Source of the DNA: Prevotella melaninogenica
GTDB taxonomy: Bacteria > Bacteroidota > Bacteroidia > Bacteroidales > Bacteroidaceae
Assembly (NCBI RefSeq): GCF_013267595.1
Contig: NZ_CP054011.1
Location: 476,147-540,146 of the forward strand
Direction of reading: 5' to 3'
Length of the DNA stretch: 64,000 nucleotides
This document shows, piece by piece, positions 1-9,800 of the stretch. A program made the position numbers and the translations under genes. A model generated the notes under the pieces. It ran no database searches, was not told where the DNA came from, and saw nothing but the letters and a program-made list of their open reading frames with translations. Numbering within the stretch: position 1 is the first letter of the stretch; every line of letters begins with the position of its first letter.

Positions 1-84
1 GACTTTATTCTGGCTGAGACGGTTCTTTGTTGTTTATTGTTTTATAATTTATGTGTTTTTCAGTTGTGATTTATGGTATTTCGT

Positions 85-115
85 TTTGACTTTTTCATTA
101 TTATTGATAACTTTG
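85..115 (+). promoter_or_regulatory. Predicted promoter of the M64 peptidase gene
   Basis: TTTG at 85-88 is followed after 19 bases by TAACTTTG at 108-115, which fits the Bacteroidota primary sigma pattern (TTTG, 19-21 nt, TAnnTTTG). It would leave a leader of roughly 115 nt before the ATG at 235. This is pattern matching only. Confidence 0.5.
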
Positions 116-234
116 TATTCGATAATATATGGTATGATATTTATCTAATTGAGAATAGGTGTAAAGCTATTCAAATACCTGTTCATGATTGATGTAATAG
201 ATCATAATGTAGAAACCTAATTCATTATAACCTT

Positions 235-1536
235 ATGAAAAAAATTATCACGCTCTTGTTCTTGGCTGTCACGCTAACTGCCGCAGCACAGGATTTTAAT
301 CATTACTTTGAGGATGCAACGCTTCGTCTTGATTACATTTTTTCAGGTAATGCTAAGCATCAAACCATTGCTGTAGACGAATTATCACGCATACCACGAT
401 GGTATGGTAAGCATGAACGATTGGCAGAGGTGCCTGTCGAAGGAAATGGTCAAGTTATTGTTCGTGACCATCGTACACAAAATGTTATTTATCGAAATTC
501 ATTCTCAACACTTTTTCAGGAATGGTTGACGTATGATGAGGCAAAGAAACCTTCTGGTAAAGCATTTGAAAATGTCTTTCTCGTTCCTTTCCCAAAGGAT
601 TCTGTAGATATAACAGTTGAACTAAGGAACAACCGTCGTGAGGTAACAGTATCTATGAGTCATACTGTTAATCCAAAGGATATTCTCATTCGTCACATTG
701 GTGAACGTTCTGTAACACCTTACGAAACCTTGCAGAAGGCTGCAGACACGACACGCTGTATTCATATTGCTTATGTTGCAGAGGGATATACAGAGGTGGA
801 GATGGCAAATTTTATAGAAGATTGTCGCACTGCTAACGAAGCCCTTTTTGCACATGAACCATTTAAGTCACTACGTCAACGCTTTAATGTTGTAGCTGTT
901 AAGTCGCCATCTATGGAGAGTGGTACGTCTGAACCGTCAAAGGGTATTTGGAAAAATACAGCCCTTCACTCACATTTTGATACATTCTACAGTGACCGTT
1001 ATCTGACAACGTTGCATCTGAAGGAATTACATGACTGGTTGGCTGGTACCCCTTATGAGCATATTATCGTACTTGTAAATACAGAGAAGTATGGTGGCGG
1101 TGGTATTCTGAATTCTTATAACCTTTCAATGGTGCGTAATCCTTATTTCAAGCCAGTTGTTGTACATGAGTTTGGACATTCCTTTGCTGGTCTGGGTGAT
1201 GAATATGCATACGAAAAGGAGCAGATTAATATGTATCCAACTGACGTAGAACCTTGGGAGCCAAACCTTACAACTTTAGTTGACTTCCATGGAAAATGGG
1301 AGAATCTTATTAATAAGAAGACACCTATTCCAACTCCTCAACCAGCTGACCTTGATAAACCCAATGCGCGTTATGATAAGTGGAAGGTGGGAGTGTATGA
1401 ACCTGCAGGCTATTCTCAGCATGGAGTTTATCGCGCATACCCAGACTGCCGTATGCGTACAAATATGCACCCAGAATTCTGTCCTGCTTGCAATTTAGGA
1501 CTTACAAAACTTATTAAGTTCTATACGGGAGAGTAG
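235..1536 (+). CDS. Secreted M64-family (IgA peptidase-type) metallopeptidase
   Basis: A 433-residue protein that begins with a typical signal peptide (MKKIITLLFLAVTLTAAAQ, cleavage likely after AAA/AQ), so it is exported to the periplasm or beyond. An N-terminal beta-rich region of about 150 residues, as seen in Bacteroidota M64 proteins, precedes the catalytic part. The zinc site is HEFGH at residues 311-315, followed by the GLGDEY segment typical of family M64, whose founding member is the Clostridium ramosum IgA protease. The C-terminal part has the Cys-containing DCRM and FCPAC motifs usual in this family. Family membership is firm. The substrate is not known, and IgA cleavage should not be assumed for Bacteroidota members. 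It is a single-gene unit with a promoter at 85-115 and a hairpin at 1597-1643. Confidence 0.85.
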   Translation: MKKIITLLFLAVTLTAAAQDFNHYFEDATLRLDYIFSGNAKHQTIAVDELSRIPRWYGKHERLAEVPVEGNGQVIVRDHRTQNVIYRNSFSTLFQEWLTYDEAKKPSGKAFENVFLVPFPKDSVDITVELRNNRREVTVSMSHTVNPKDILIRHIGERSVTPYETLQKAADTTRCIHIAYVAEGYTEVEMANFIEDCRTANEALFAHEPFKSLRQRFNVVAVKSPSMESGTSEPSKGIWKNTALHSHFDTFYSDRYLTTLHLKELHDWLAGTPYEHIIVLVNTEKYGGGGILNSYNLSMVRNPYFKPVVVHEFGHSFAGLGDEYAYEKEQINMYPTDVEPWEPNLTTLVDFHGKWENLINKKTPIPTPQPADLDKPNARYDKWKVGVYEPAGYSQHGVYRAYPDCRMRTNMHPEFCPACNLGLTKLIKFYTGE

Positions 1537-1596
1537 GGGAATGTTAGTTTAGTTCACATTCCATTTAATTGGACTGTATTAATAAACTCATAAAAT

Positions 1597-1643
1597 ACGG
1601 CTTATGTATTACTTCAGTATTATTCTGAGAATACATAAGCCGT
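1597..1643. terminator. Hairpin terminator after the M64 gene
   Basis: A perfect 14-bp inverted repeat (1597-1610 with 1630-1643, arms ACGGCTTATGTATT and its complement) with a 19-nt loop lies 60 bp after the stop codon. There is no long T tract on the plus side, so efficiency is uncertain. Confidence 0.55.
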
Positions 1644-1689
1644 TTGGTATGTAAGAAGTTGCTTACATCGTGTATTGTGTTTAGCGCTT

Positions 1690-1749
1690 AGCACCATTGG
1701 TGTTTACCCACCGCACGACATGTGCTGGGCATCAACACGATGTGTGCTG
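1690..1749. repeat. 22-bp-phased palindrome array A (3 units)
   Basis: Three units of the form CAC-N5-GTG begin at 1692, 1714 and 1736, exactly 22 bp apart. The centres are CATTG, GACAT and GATGT. The array lies between two convergent genes and between two hairpins. The same phased design recurs at five other intergenic sites in this window. Its function is unknown. Confidence 0.85.
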
Positions 1750-1876
1750 AGCAATAGTATAATGATTGAAGATGGGAATTTAGGGGATATTATACCCGCT
1801 TTATTGAATATTGTAAAATACTAATGGATAATGTGGGATACTGAGAAACCTTAATTTCGGATATGGTAATTTTACG

Positions 1877-1912
1877 AATAGAGGTGTACCAAATGATTGG
1901 TACACCTCTATT
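1877..1912. terminator. Perfect 16-bp hairpin, glyA-side terminator
   Basis: Arms 1877-1892 and 1897-1912 are perfectly complementary around a 4-nt ATGA loop. The hairpin lies 27 bp beyond the glyA stop codon. With the hairpin at 1597-1643 it separates the two convergent genes; it is probably bidirectional. Confidence 0.7.
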
Positions 1913-1939
1913 GTATAATATCTTTTATAAATCTTGTGT

Positions 1940-3220
1940 TTAGTAAGCGAAGAGAGGATAGTCCTTCATCGTCTCATTCACTTTCTCACGTACACGCTTA
2001 ATAACCTGCTCGTTCTCTGGGTCTGATAAGACCTCATCAATAAGGTCAGCACAGAGTAACATCATATCTTCCTTACAGCCACGTGTTGTCATTGCAGCTG
2101 TTCCAAGTCGCAAACCGCTGGTCTGGAACGCAGAACGCTCATCGTATGGTACCTTATTCTTATTGGCGGTGATGTCGGCAGCAACAAGTGCATTCTCAGC
2201 AACCTTACCAGTAAGGTCTGGATACTTCTGACGTAGGTCGAGCAGCATAGAATGGTTGTCTGTGCCACCGCTAACAATGCTGAAACCTTTCTCAACAAGT
2301 GCTTGAGCAAGAACAGAAGCATTCTTCTTCACCTGTGTTGCATATTCCTTCCAGCTTGGTAGGAGGTTCTCACCAAAGCCAACAGCCTTAGCTGCAATAA
2401 CATGTTCCAATGGACCACCCTGGTTACCTGGGAATACAGCAGAATTGAAGAGCATAGACATTGGTTTCAAATCACCCTTCTTGGTTGTTAAACCCCAAGG
2501 ATTATCGAAGTCCTTACCCATAAGGATAATACCGCCACGAGGACCACGGAGTGTCTTGTGAGTTGTAGTGGTAACAATATGAGCATATTTTACAGGGTTA
2601 TCGAGCAGACTTGCAGCAATAAGACCAGCAGGATGAGCCATGTCAACCATTAACAAAGCGCCTACCTCGTCAGCAATCTTGCGCATGCGCTTATAATCCC
2701 ACTCACGGCTGTAAGCAGAACCACCACCGATGATAAGCTTTGGCTTGTGCTCACGTGCGAGACGCTCCATCTCGTCATAGTCAACACGACCAGTCTCACG
2801 GTTCAATGTATAACCAACATGGTTATAAAGGATACCAGATGTATTTACCTCACTACCATGAGAGAGATGACCGCCTTGGTCAAGGTCAAGTCCCATGAAT
2901 GTGTCGCCTGGTTTCAGCACGGCAAGCAACACAGCTTGGTTAGCCTGCGCACCAGAGTGAGGCTGCACATTGGCATATTCAGCACCAAAGAGTTGCTTTA
3001 CGCGCTCAATGGCAAGTGTCTCAACTTGGTCAACCACTTGACAACCACCATAATAGCGTTTGCCTGGGTAACCTTCAGCATACTTGTTTGTTAGGTAAGA
3101 TCCCATGGCCTGCATAACTTCGTCACTGACGAAATTCTCTGATGCAATCAGCTCCATACCTTTGAGCTGGCGTTTGTGTTCCATCTCAATAAGGTCAAAA
3201 ATTTCTTGGTCTCTTCTCAT
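1940..3220 (-). CDS. glyA: Serine hydroxymethyltransferase
   Basis: A PLP enzyme of the cytosol that interconverts serine and glycine with tetrahydrofolate and 5,10-methylene-THF, the main source of one-carbon units. Visible hallmarks are the N-terminal [11 protein letters not shown] segment, the [13 protein letters not shown] motif, the HSGAQAN segment and the PLP-lysine motif [11 protein letters not shown] (Lys near residue 222). The length of 426 residues from this start is normal. The reading frame stays open nine codons further upstream (ATG at 3247), but family members normally begin directly with M-(R/K)-RDQEIF, so the ATG at 3220 is preferred. It is monocistronic, with its own promoter (3283-3313) and a hairpin at 1877-1912. 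Confidence 0.95.
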   Translation of the reverse strand: MRRDQEIFDLIEMEHKRQLKGMELIASENFVSDEVMQAMGSYLTNKYAEGYPGKRYYGGCQVVDQVETLAIERVKQLFGAEYANVQPHSGAQANQAVLLAVLKPGDTFMGLDLDQGGHLSHGSEVNTSGILYNHVGYTLNRETGRVDYDEMERLAREHKPKLIIGGGSAYSREWDYKRMRKIADEVGALLMVDMAHPAGLIAASLLDNPVKYAHIVTTTTHKTLRGPRGGIILMGKDFDNPWGLTTKKGDLKPMSMLFNSAVFPGNQGGPLEHVIAAKAVGFGENLLPSWKEYATQVKKNASVLAQALVEKGFSIVSGGTDNHSMLLDLRQKYPDLTGKVAENALVAADITANKNKVPYDERSAFQTSGLRLGTAAMTTRGCKEDMMLLCADLIDEVLSDPENEQVIKRVREKVNETMKDYPLFAY

Positions 3221-3282
3221 GTGTATTGAATGTTTATGGGGAATCATTTTCTATAAATGACCCCCTGGTTAGTGATACGCTG

Positions 3283-3313
3283 CAAATATACGAATTAATG
3301 TTCTAACTTGCAA
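3283..3313 (-). promoter_or_regulatory. Predicted glyA promoter
   Basis: On the minus strand TTG (complement of 3311-3313) is followed after 20 nt by TATATTTG (complement of 3283-3290). Its -33 region lies inside the palindrome ACTTGCAAGT at 3306-3315, which also supplies the -33 element of the divergent promoter. Confidence 0.5.
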
Positions 3314-3340
3314 GTGTATCAAAAAAATAATGTAACTTTG
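3308..3340 (+). promoter_or_regulatory. Predicted promoter of the gene at 3416
   Basis: TTG at 3308-3310 and TAACTTTG at 3333-3340 are separated by 22 nt. The promoter overlaps the divergent glyA promoter at a shared ACTTGCAAGT palindrome, so the two promoters could compete or be co-regulated. Confidence 0.4.
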
Positions 3341-3415
3341 CATTTATAATGGTTCGTCTGCATCATTGCAATGGTGTGTCGAAAGTATTAATTGATAATA
3401 TATTACACATTATCT

Positions 3416-3796
3416 ATGAAGCTAAAAGAGTTATTTCAAGCTTACGAGTTTGATGAAATTTATCCACAGATAGGACTTATGTTTCCTAAAGGTCGCCATT
3501 TGCGTGTGCAGTTTGGTAATGCATACAATTTATTGTTAACGCTTAACCCTGTTGCATCAAAGAAACAGATTCGTTATCAGTTAATGGAAGACCCAGATTC
3601 TAACGAGATGTTCTATGGAGCAGATGACCATGACTTTAATGGTCCGTGGGAAGTTCTTCTTGGTAAGGAAGTTAAGAAAGAACCTAAGGTTGACCTTACA
3701 AATGAAGAATTGGTTGCTAACTGTTTATTGAATACTGTTTTAATAGGTCGCCATCCTCGTTCATTTGAAAAGGATTTTCAAGCTATTGTGAAGTAG
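3416..3796 (+). CDS. Small conserved hypothetical protein
   Basis: A 126-residue soluble acidic protein with no signal peptide, membrane segment or recognised motif. The frame is open for eight more codons upstream, but MKLKELFQAYEFDEIYP looks like a natural N terminus and has a promoter 75 bp upstream. It has an aromatic, charged middle (DDHDFNGPWEVLLG) and a C-terminal LLNTVLIGRHP segment. Divergent from glyA with an overlapping promoter region, but no functional link can be shown. The family was not recognised with certainty. Confidence 0.65.
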   Translation: MKLKELFQAYEFDEIYPQIGLMFPKGRHLRVQFGNAYNLLLTLNPVASKKQIRYQLMEDPDSNEMFYGADDHDFNGPWEVLLGKEVKKEPKVDLTNEELVANCLLNTVLIGRHPRSFEKDFQAIVK

Positions 3797-3799
3797 AAG

Positions 3800-4085
3800 A
3801 TAGTTGACAATTTGATAAGTAGCGAGTGGACAAGTTAACAAGTAAACGAGTTGACAAGTTGTTTGATAGAAAGGATTCAATCCCCTTTAATCATTTCAAC
3901 TTGCCAACTCGTTTTATTAACCAACTAAAAAGTTCTTATAAATTTTATTATTAAGTAACTTGTCAACTCATTGCCTATATCTTATCAAGCAACTTGTTTA
4001 CTCGTTAACTTGTCAACTCGTCAACTAATTAACTATTCTATCAAGCAACTTGTTTACTCGTCAACTCGTTAACTGGTAAACTATC
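3800..4085. repeat. Degenerate heptamer repeat region (ACTTGT / ACTCGT)
   Basis: Between the hypothetical gene and the cupin gene, short words such as AACTTGT, AACTCGT and GTTAAC recur many times. The left third (3829-3869) carries them as ACAAGTT/ACGAGTT, that is inverted relative to the right two thirds, so the region can fold into long imperfect hairpins. A longer direct repeat beginning TATCAAGCAACTTGTTTACT starts near 3986 and again near 4038. There is no coding capacity. The two genes converge here, so it may act as a bulky terminator. Confidence 0.6.
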
Positions 4086-4089
4086 AACC

Positions 4090-4413
4090 CTACCCTCTAA
4101 TCATTGTTATAATCATCTTGAATCGTTCAGGTGCGTTCACAGAGTGAGGTGCACCACTTGGAATGATAAAACTTTCGCCAGCGCTAATCACATGCTTTAT
4201 GTTTTCAACGGTCAATTCCATTTTTCCATCAACAACCTGAATGAAAGCATCGAATGGTGCGGTATGCTCTGAAAGTCCTTGGCCAGCATCGAAGCTAAAC
4301 AAGGTAACACTACCAGCATTGCTGTGTACCAATTCTTTACTTACTACGCCACCTTCTGCATAATCAATCACACTGTTTGAAGTGAAAACAATTCCTTTTT
4401 CTACTTTAGCCAT
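4090..4413 (-). CDS. Small cupin-domain protein
   Basis: A 107-residue single-domain beta-barrel protein of the cupin superfamily. Cupin motif 1 is recognisable around GQGLSEHTAPFDAFIQVVDG (residues about 45-65), and motif 2 follows as GESFIIPSGAPHSVNAPERF (about 78-98). Metal ligands are only partly conserved: one His in motif 1 (SEHT) and one in motif 2 (APHSV). Such stand-alone cupins often bind small molecules or are sugar or oxidative-stress related, but the substrate cannot be read from sequence. The gene has no operon partner and faces the heptamer repeat region at its 3' end. Confidence 0.75.
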   Translation of the reverse strand: MAKVEKGIVFTSNSVIDYAEGGVVSKELVHSNAGSVTLFSFDAGQGLSEHTAPFDAFIQVVDGKMELTVENIKHVISAGESFIIPSGAPHSVNAPERFKMIITMIRG

Positions 4414-4683
4414 GTTTGTATCTCCTTTATTTGATTTATAATATTTTGTTTTATTTCTCTATATTAAATGCTACAAAGTTGATGCCAAGTTAGAAAGTGG
4501 GAACAAATGTTACTATTAAAGTCGTTGGTGGTAGATATAATGGTAGCTTATTCTCTCTTGCTCACTTCTTTTGTGAGTTTTGCAAAATTCTTAATTGTTT
4601 TCGTATCCTTTTTCTTAAACTTTTGATAGCTCTGAAATAAGTAATACACTTTACCACTGAGTACTGATAAAAAGGTGTTTTTT

Positions 4684-4791
4684 CTTAAAACTAATTTTAC
4701 TGTCACTTCTGTCATTCAATGTTGTCATATAATGCCTTGGCTTACAGTATAGATACATGAAGTGTTAAAAGTGACAGCAAATTAAAAATAA
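4684..4791 (-). repeat. MITE-like palindromic element, about 110 bp, copy 1
   Basis: The ends TTTTACTGTCACTTCTGTCA and the complement of TGTTAAAAGTGACAGCAAAT form imperfect terminal inverted repeats. Read on the minus strand, the whole segment closely matches 10404-10515 on the plus strand, including the internal TTCATGTA...CTGTAA words. The surrounding 450-bp gap (4414-4865) holds nothing else that I can identify. There is no coding capacity. Confidence 0.7.
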
Positions 4792-4865
4792 ACTTATTCT
4801 TGTAGGAAGTATAGTAATATCTCTTGTTAGAGAGCCTTTGTTACTACATATATCTAAGGAATTAT

Positions 4866-5858
4866 TTATTTTTCCTTTACCGTAATATTTCTTTTCAGAC
4901 CCTCGTATTTAACTCGCTTAACAGCAGATCCTTTAAATAATCGTTGATAATCTTCAACGGTTAGATTATGCCACTTCTCTTTGCTCATACTGAGAAGCTC
5001 AGGCTTAGGTTGGAGAGCTGGTTCTGTATTTGGTGTTGCAAAGCGATTCCAAGGACATGCAGTTTGGCATCGATCACAGCCATATATTGTATCACCCATA
5101 TGGCTTTTTGCTTCGTCAGATAGTTCTCCACGATTTTCAATCAGTTGATATGAAAGACATCGTTCGGCATGGAAATCTTCATCAGGGATGATTGCACGAG
5201 TAGGGCAGGCATCAATACAACGATGGCAACTTCCACATCGGTTTGATATTGCTTCATCGTATACATCAACATCAAAAGGTAAGAAAATCTCACCCAAAAA
5301 GAACATAGAACCTGCATGAGGAATGATGAGCTGATGATTGCGTCCTACCCATCCAAGTCCTGCCTTCTGTGCCCAATAGCGTTCAAGGACAGGAGCAGTG
5401 TCACAGAAGCAACGTACTGAGGGTTCTTCGCCTTCTTCTTGTTTGGGGAGTTGCCACCGTTCTATTATCTTTATCGCTAATTCCCTCATCTTTTGCTTCA
5501 TTAGGTCATGATAATCTAAACCAAGTGCGTAAGCTGCTATTTGATACTCGCCTTTAGGTAGCTGTTGAGCTGGAGCATAGTTGAGAGCAAGTGAAATGAT
5601 ACTCCGTACACCAGGAACGAGAAGTCGTGGATCAAGTCGTTTCTCTAAGTAGTTTGTCATATATGCCATTGAAGCCTCTTCTCCATTCTCCAACCATTTA
5701 CGATATTTCTGTGCTACTGCTTCATCAACAGGTGCTGCCTTTGCTATGCCACAAGCAAAGAATCCCATGGAGTGTGCTAAAGATTTTATTGTTGATGATT
5801 GGACAACAATTGAATCTTTCTTATTTACGTTAGGGCTTAAAGCATCTATTGATGACAT
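4866..5858 (-). CDS. queG: Epoxyqueuosine reductase
   Basis: Cobalamin- and iron-sulfur-dependent enzyme that performs the last step of queuosine synthesis in tRNA, reducing epoxyqueuosine to queuosine in the cytosol. At 330 residues it matches the family. Visible features are the N-terminal DUF1730 region (MGFFACGIAKA, DPRLLVPGVRSIISLALNY), the CDTAPVLERYWAQKAGLGWVG active-site segment, and two 4Fe-4S binding motifs: CGSCHRCIDACP (near residue 215) and CDRCQTACPWN (near 270). The C-terminal HEAT-like part is short, as in many Bacteroidota. It lies 116 bp upstream of nothing co-directional that would form an obvious operon except the deacetylase gene, which precedes it on the same strand. Confidence 0.93.
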   Translation of the reverse strand: MSSIDALSPNVNKKDSIVVQSSTIKSLAHSMGFFACGIAKAAPVDEAVAQKYRKWLENGEEASMAYMTNYLEKRLDPRLLVPGVRSIISLALNYAPAQQLPKGEYQIAAYALGLDYHDLMKQKMRELAIKIIERWQLPKQEEGEEPSVRCFCDTAPVLERYWAQKAGLGWVGRNHQLIIPHAGSMFFLGEIFLPFDVDVYDEAISNRCGSCHRCIDACPTRAIIPDEDFHAERCLSYQLIENRGELSDEAKSHMGDTIYGCDRCQTACPWNRFATPNTEPALQPKPELLSMSKEKWHNLTVEDYQRLFKGSAVKRVKYEGLKRNITVKEK

Positions 5859-5974
5859 ATAATGAGTTTAAATTTCCTTATAGAAAGAAAGGGGGTAATT
5901 AGATGATAGTAAAAGGAGATACATGAACTAATACTGCAATATTTTTATTTTTTATACCATAGAGGAATGTGTGA

Positions 5975-6607
5975 TTAAAAGGTTTCGGCAGGGTCATCAG
6001 GGAAGACTTTAAACTCATAACCTTGGTTTTTAAGCCATTGCAATGATTCTGGGAGTGCTGTACGAAGCTTGTCAATACTTTTGAGAGAGTCATGAAATGT
6101 GATGATAGACCCATTACGAGCATATCGCTTTACATTGTTTACAACATCTGCAGCTGATAACCATTTAGAATAATCACGTGTTACAAGGTCCCACATAACA
6201 ACACGATAATTTTGTTTTACCCACCAATATACTGTATGGCGTAACCATCCGTGGGGTGGACGGAAATAAGGAGTGTTGAGAAGTGCATCTGCCTTAGTAA
6301 CATCTACAGCATAGGTTAGTGTCCAGTGTCTGAAAGAACCAAGATGATGATAAGTATGATTTCCCACTTTATGTCCACGACGTATTACTTCCTCATAGAT
6401 TTCTGGATGTTTTCTTACATTGTCAGCAACCATGAAGAACATTGCCTTTGCATTGAATTGGTCAAGTATGTCGAGAATAAATGGTGTTGCTTCGGGTATT
6501 GGTCCATCATCAAATGTGAGATAAACGGAGTGATCGTTCTTGTCCATACGCCAAAGAGCGTGTGGATAAAAGATACGTAGCCAGCGTGCAGGTTGTTCTA
6601 TTAGCAT
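5975..6607 (-). CDS. Polysaccharide deacetylase (NodB/CE4 family)
   Basis: A 210-residue protein with the NodB homology domain. The catalytic and metal motifs are clear: TFDDGP (residues about 31-36), HTYHH (motif 2, H-T-x-x-H metal ligands) and FRPPHGW (motif 3). Family enzymes remove N- or O-acetyl groups from chitin oligosaccharides, peptidoglycan or other surface glycans in a metal-dependent way. No clear signal peptide precedes the domain (MLIEQPARWLRIFYPHALWR), so either the start is further upstream or the protein acts at the cytosolic or membrane face. It is encoded upstream of queG in the same direction (116-bp gap). The substrate is unknown. Confidence 0.88.
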   Translation of the reverse strand: MLIEQPARWLRIFYPHALWRMDKNDHSVYLTFDDGPIPEATPFILDILDQFNAKAMFFMVADNVRKHPEIYEEVIRRGHKVGNHTYHHLGSFRHWTLTYAVDVTKADALLNTPYFRPPHGWLRHTVYWWVKQNYRVVMWDLVTRDYSKWLSAADVVNNVKRYARNGSIITFHDSLKSIDKLRTALPESLQWLKNQGYEFKVFPDDPAETF

Positions 6608-6728
6608 ATTATTGGATACTCCCTAAACTTTTTTCTCAATGACTGAGAAAGAATCTGTACTTTAATATTATTATCGTCTATTCAACTAAGAGCTTGTTTG
6701 TGTAAAGCTAAGAGTGGATAGTGTAAAG

Positions 6729-6781
6729 CAAAAAGCCAGAGTTTGGCTGTCTTTAAGGACAACCAGATTCTGGCTTTTAGT
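6729..6781. terminator. Strong bidirectional hairpin terminator
   Basis: AAAAGCCAGAGTTTGG... pairs with ...CCAGATTCTGGCTTTT across a short loop, flanked by A and T runs on both sides. It sits 32 bp after the stop codon of the DUF2723 gene on the minus strand and gives good T tracts in that direction. Confidence 0.75.
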
Positions 6782-6812
6782 TTTGAATCTCTTTAATAGG
6801 ATTATAGTAATC

Positions 6813-9800
6813 CTACATCAATGCACCACCTCTATTTTTGAATCTTACAAAAAGATTGTCAAGCTGGGTTGCATGTTTGTTTGCCCATTCACGATCAGCT
6901 TGTTCATTCTCGTTAACAAGATTCATCATAATCTGGAAATTCATCTTACATGAACTCTGAGACATATTGAAGAGACGAGGATTAAGACTCAAATAGTAGT
7001 TTACATACTGAAGTGAAATCTTCCACAAATCATCATACATCTGGCGTGCCTTTACTTTCTGACCAAGTAATGCGTATGCACGTGCCATATCTGATGAACC
7101 ACTCATGTAGCTGATTGGCACGTTATAGCTTGGTATTTCCTTCTCAGCCTTCTGTAATACTTTCAACGCTTTAGCCTTCTCACCCTTTGCAATGAGGTGA
7201 AGTGCAAGGTCAGCCATCTCACGGCGATGTGTATAGCACATACGAGCTACAGTTTCATCGATGTAAAGTCCTGGCTTGCTAAGACCACCCCATTTGAAGC
7301 GATTCATCATGACATCATAAGTCTTCTCTGTATCGAAGTTACGCATATTGATGCCAGTAGAATTTGCATTGTCCATTGTAGAGAATGGAGTAATACGATT
7401 TACGAGACCTTCTTGAATGAAGTTTTCACCTAAGTTCATAAAGTTCTCAGCTCCAACGGTTACAGCTACATAGAGAGGACGTGTCCAGTTACAGTTAGCA
7501 ATCATCTCAAGCATCATCAAGTCATTCTTGTATAAAGCTTGTTTTCCTGCCAATGAGATAACCATTCGATCTGGAATAGAATCACCTGGACGCATCATAC
7601 CACTGCGACGAACAGCCTCCTTATCGATAGTCATGTAGATGGTATCAGTAGGGATAACATGGCTGTCAGCATTCTTTGAGCGTACCCAATACTTGAGAAT
7701 ATTCTTTAATTCAAATGGGTCGTCACCAAATTGTGCCTTTGCTGAAACAGGATCCTGCTTATAGAACTCTCGTATTTGTTCCTTGAATTCTGGTTGAATC
7801 TGTACATACTCATTTGTTCCACTTACATAATCAAGGCGTGGCCATGATATAGGTACACTTGGTGAGTTGTATGCTGGACGGCGCATTTGATCGATGTACC
7901 AGTCTGTCTGCAGATAAGAAAGGTTACAAACACGTGTATCTGTACGCACTCCCTCAACCTCTTGGTTATACCAAAGTGGGAAGGTATCGTTGTCACCATT
8001 CGTAAAGATAATAGGATTACCCTTCTGCTGTAATGAATTAAGATAGTTCTGACCAAAGTCACGGCAAGTATATCGACCTGAGCGATCGTGGTCATCCCAT
8101 GTTTGAGATGCCATCTGGATAGGGACAAGCAGACAAACAAGTGAGATGACAGAGGCTGATAATACTGGTGCAACCTTGAGTTTACGTGCCCAGTCGTAGA
8201 GTGCCAATACTCCTAATCCACACCAGATAGCGTATGCATAGAATGAAGCAGCATAAGCATAGTCACGTTCACGTGGCTGACTTGGTGTCTGATTCAGGTA
8301 GATAACAATGGCAAGACCAGTCATAAAGAACAAGAAGAATACGACCCAGAACTGTTGTATACCACGTTTTCCACGCCATGCCTGCCAGAAAAGACCGATT
8401 AATCCGAGCAATAATGGTAGACAATAGAAGACGTTGTGTCCCTTGTTTGCTTTCAACTCATCTGGTAACAAGTTTTGGTCACCATAAAGCGAATTGTCAA
8501 TGAATGATATACCTGTAATCCAGTTACCATGTTCTGGTTCACCGTTACCTTGAATATCGTTCTGTCGTCCTGCAAAGTTCCACATGAAGTAACGCCAGTA
8601 CATGAAGTTACACTGGTAAGAAAGGAAGAACTTTAAGTTTTCCCATTGTGTAGGCATCTTTACGCCATCAACATCATGTCCAGTAATACCACCCATCCAC
8701 TGTTCGTATAGACCAGCAGAACCAGGGTTGTACATACGTGGGAATAACATATTCTGTTCAAAAACCTGTGTTGCTTTATGACGAACAATGAAGTAAGAGT
8801 CTTTCTCGTCTTTAGACGCTTTCTCCTTACGTTCATAGACCGGAGCACCCTCATCAAACTTATAGTGCATACCGTCTTCTGCAACTGCAGGCTGACTTGA
8901 ATATGCCTGTCCGTAGAGTAATGGATGGTCACCATACTGGTCACGACTCAGATAACTACCCAAAGTAAAGATATCCTCTGGTGAATTCTGATCCATTGGT
9001 GGATTGGCTGTTGAGCGTATAACGATTACAGCATATGAAGAGTAGCCGATAAACAACATCAGCATACAAAGCAAAGCTGTATTCTTTATGCGTGAAGAAA
9101 CAAGTGCAACACGCTGCTTCTTGCCATCTTTGTTAAATGGACGCTGCCACTGAAGCAGTACGTAAACGAGTGCAAGTACGACAAGTCCAGTAAAGAATGC
9201 TGTCCATCCATAGCCATAGAATGGAATACCAATCAATCCCAGTGCTGCCAAGAATGCTATATTCTGACGGCGTGGGTTCTTATCCTGATATGTCTCATAA
9301 ATGCCCCAAATAAAAGAAGCAATGAGTAAGGCAATATAAATAATGGTACCCGTGTTGAATGGCATGCCAAGTGTATTCGTGAAGAACAACTCAAACCAAC
9401 CACCTACTGTGATAATACCTGGAACAACACCATACAGAACGGCTGCAACGAGGACTACAGAGAGGAGCAAGGCAAAGAGTGAACCCTTCAAGTTTGCATC
9501 TGGCACCTTCTTATAATAGTAAACCAGTGCAATGGCTGGAATACAAAGGAGGTTGAGTAGGTGCACACCAATAGACAGACCAGTCATATAGGTAATCAGT
9601 ATCAACCAACGGTCAGAATGAGGTTTGTCTGCATTATCTTCCCATTTCAATATAAGCCAGAAAACAACAGCTGTAAACGCTGATGAATAGGCATATACCT
9701 CGCCCTCAACTGCTGAGAACCAGAAAGTGTCACTGAAAGTATAAATCAGTGCACCAACAAGGCCTGCACCTTCGATGGCGATATTTTTTGCAAGTGAAGG

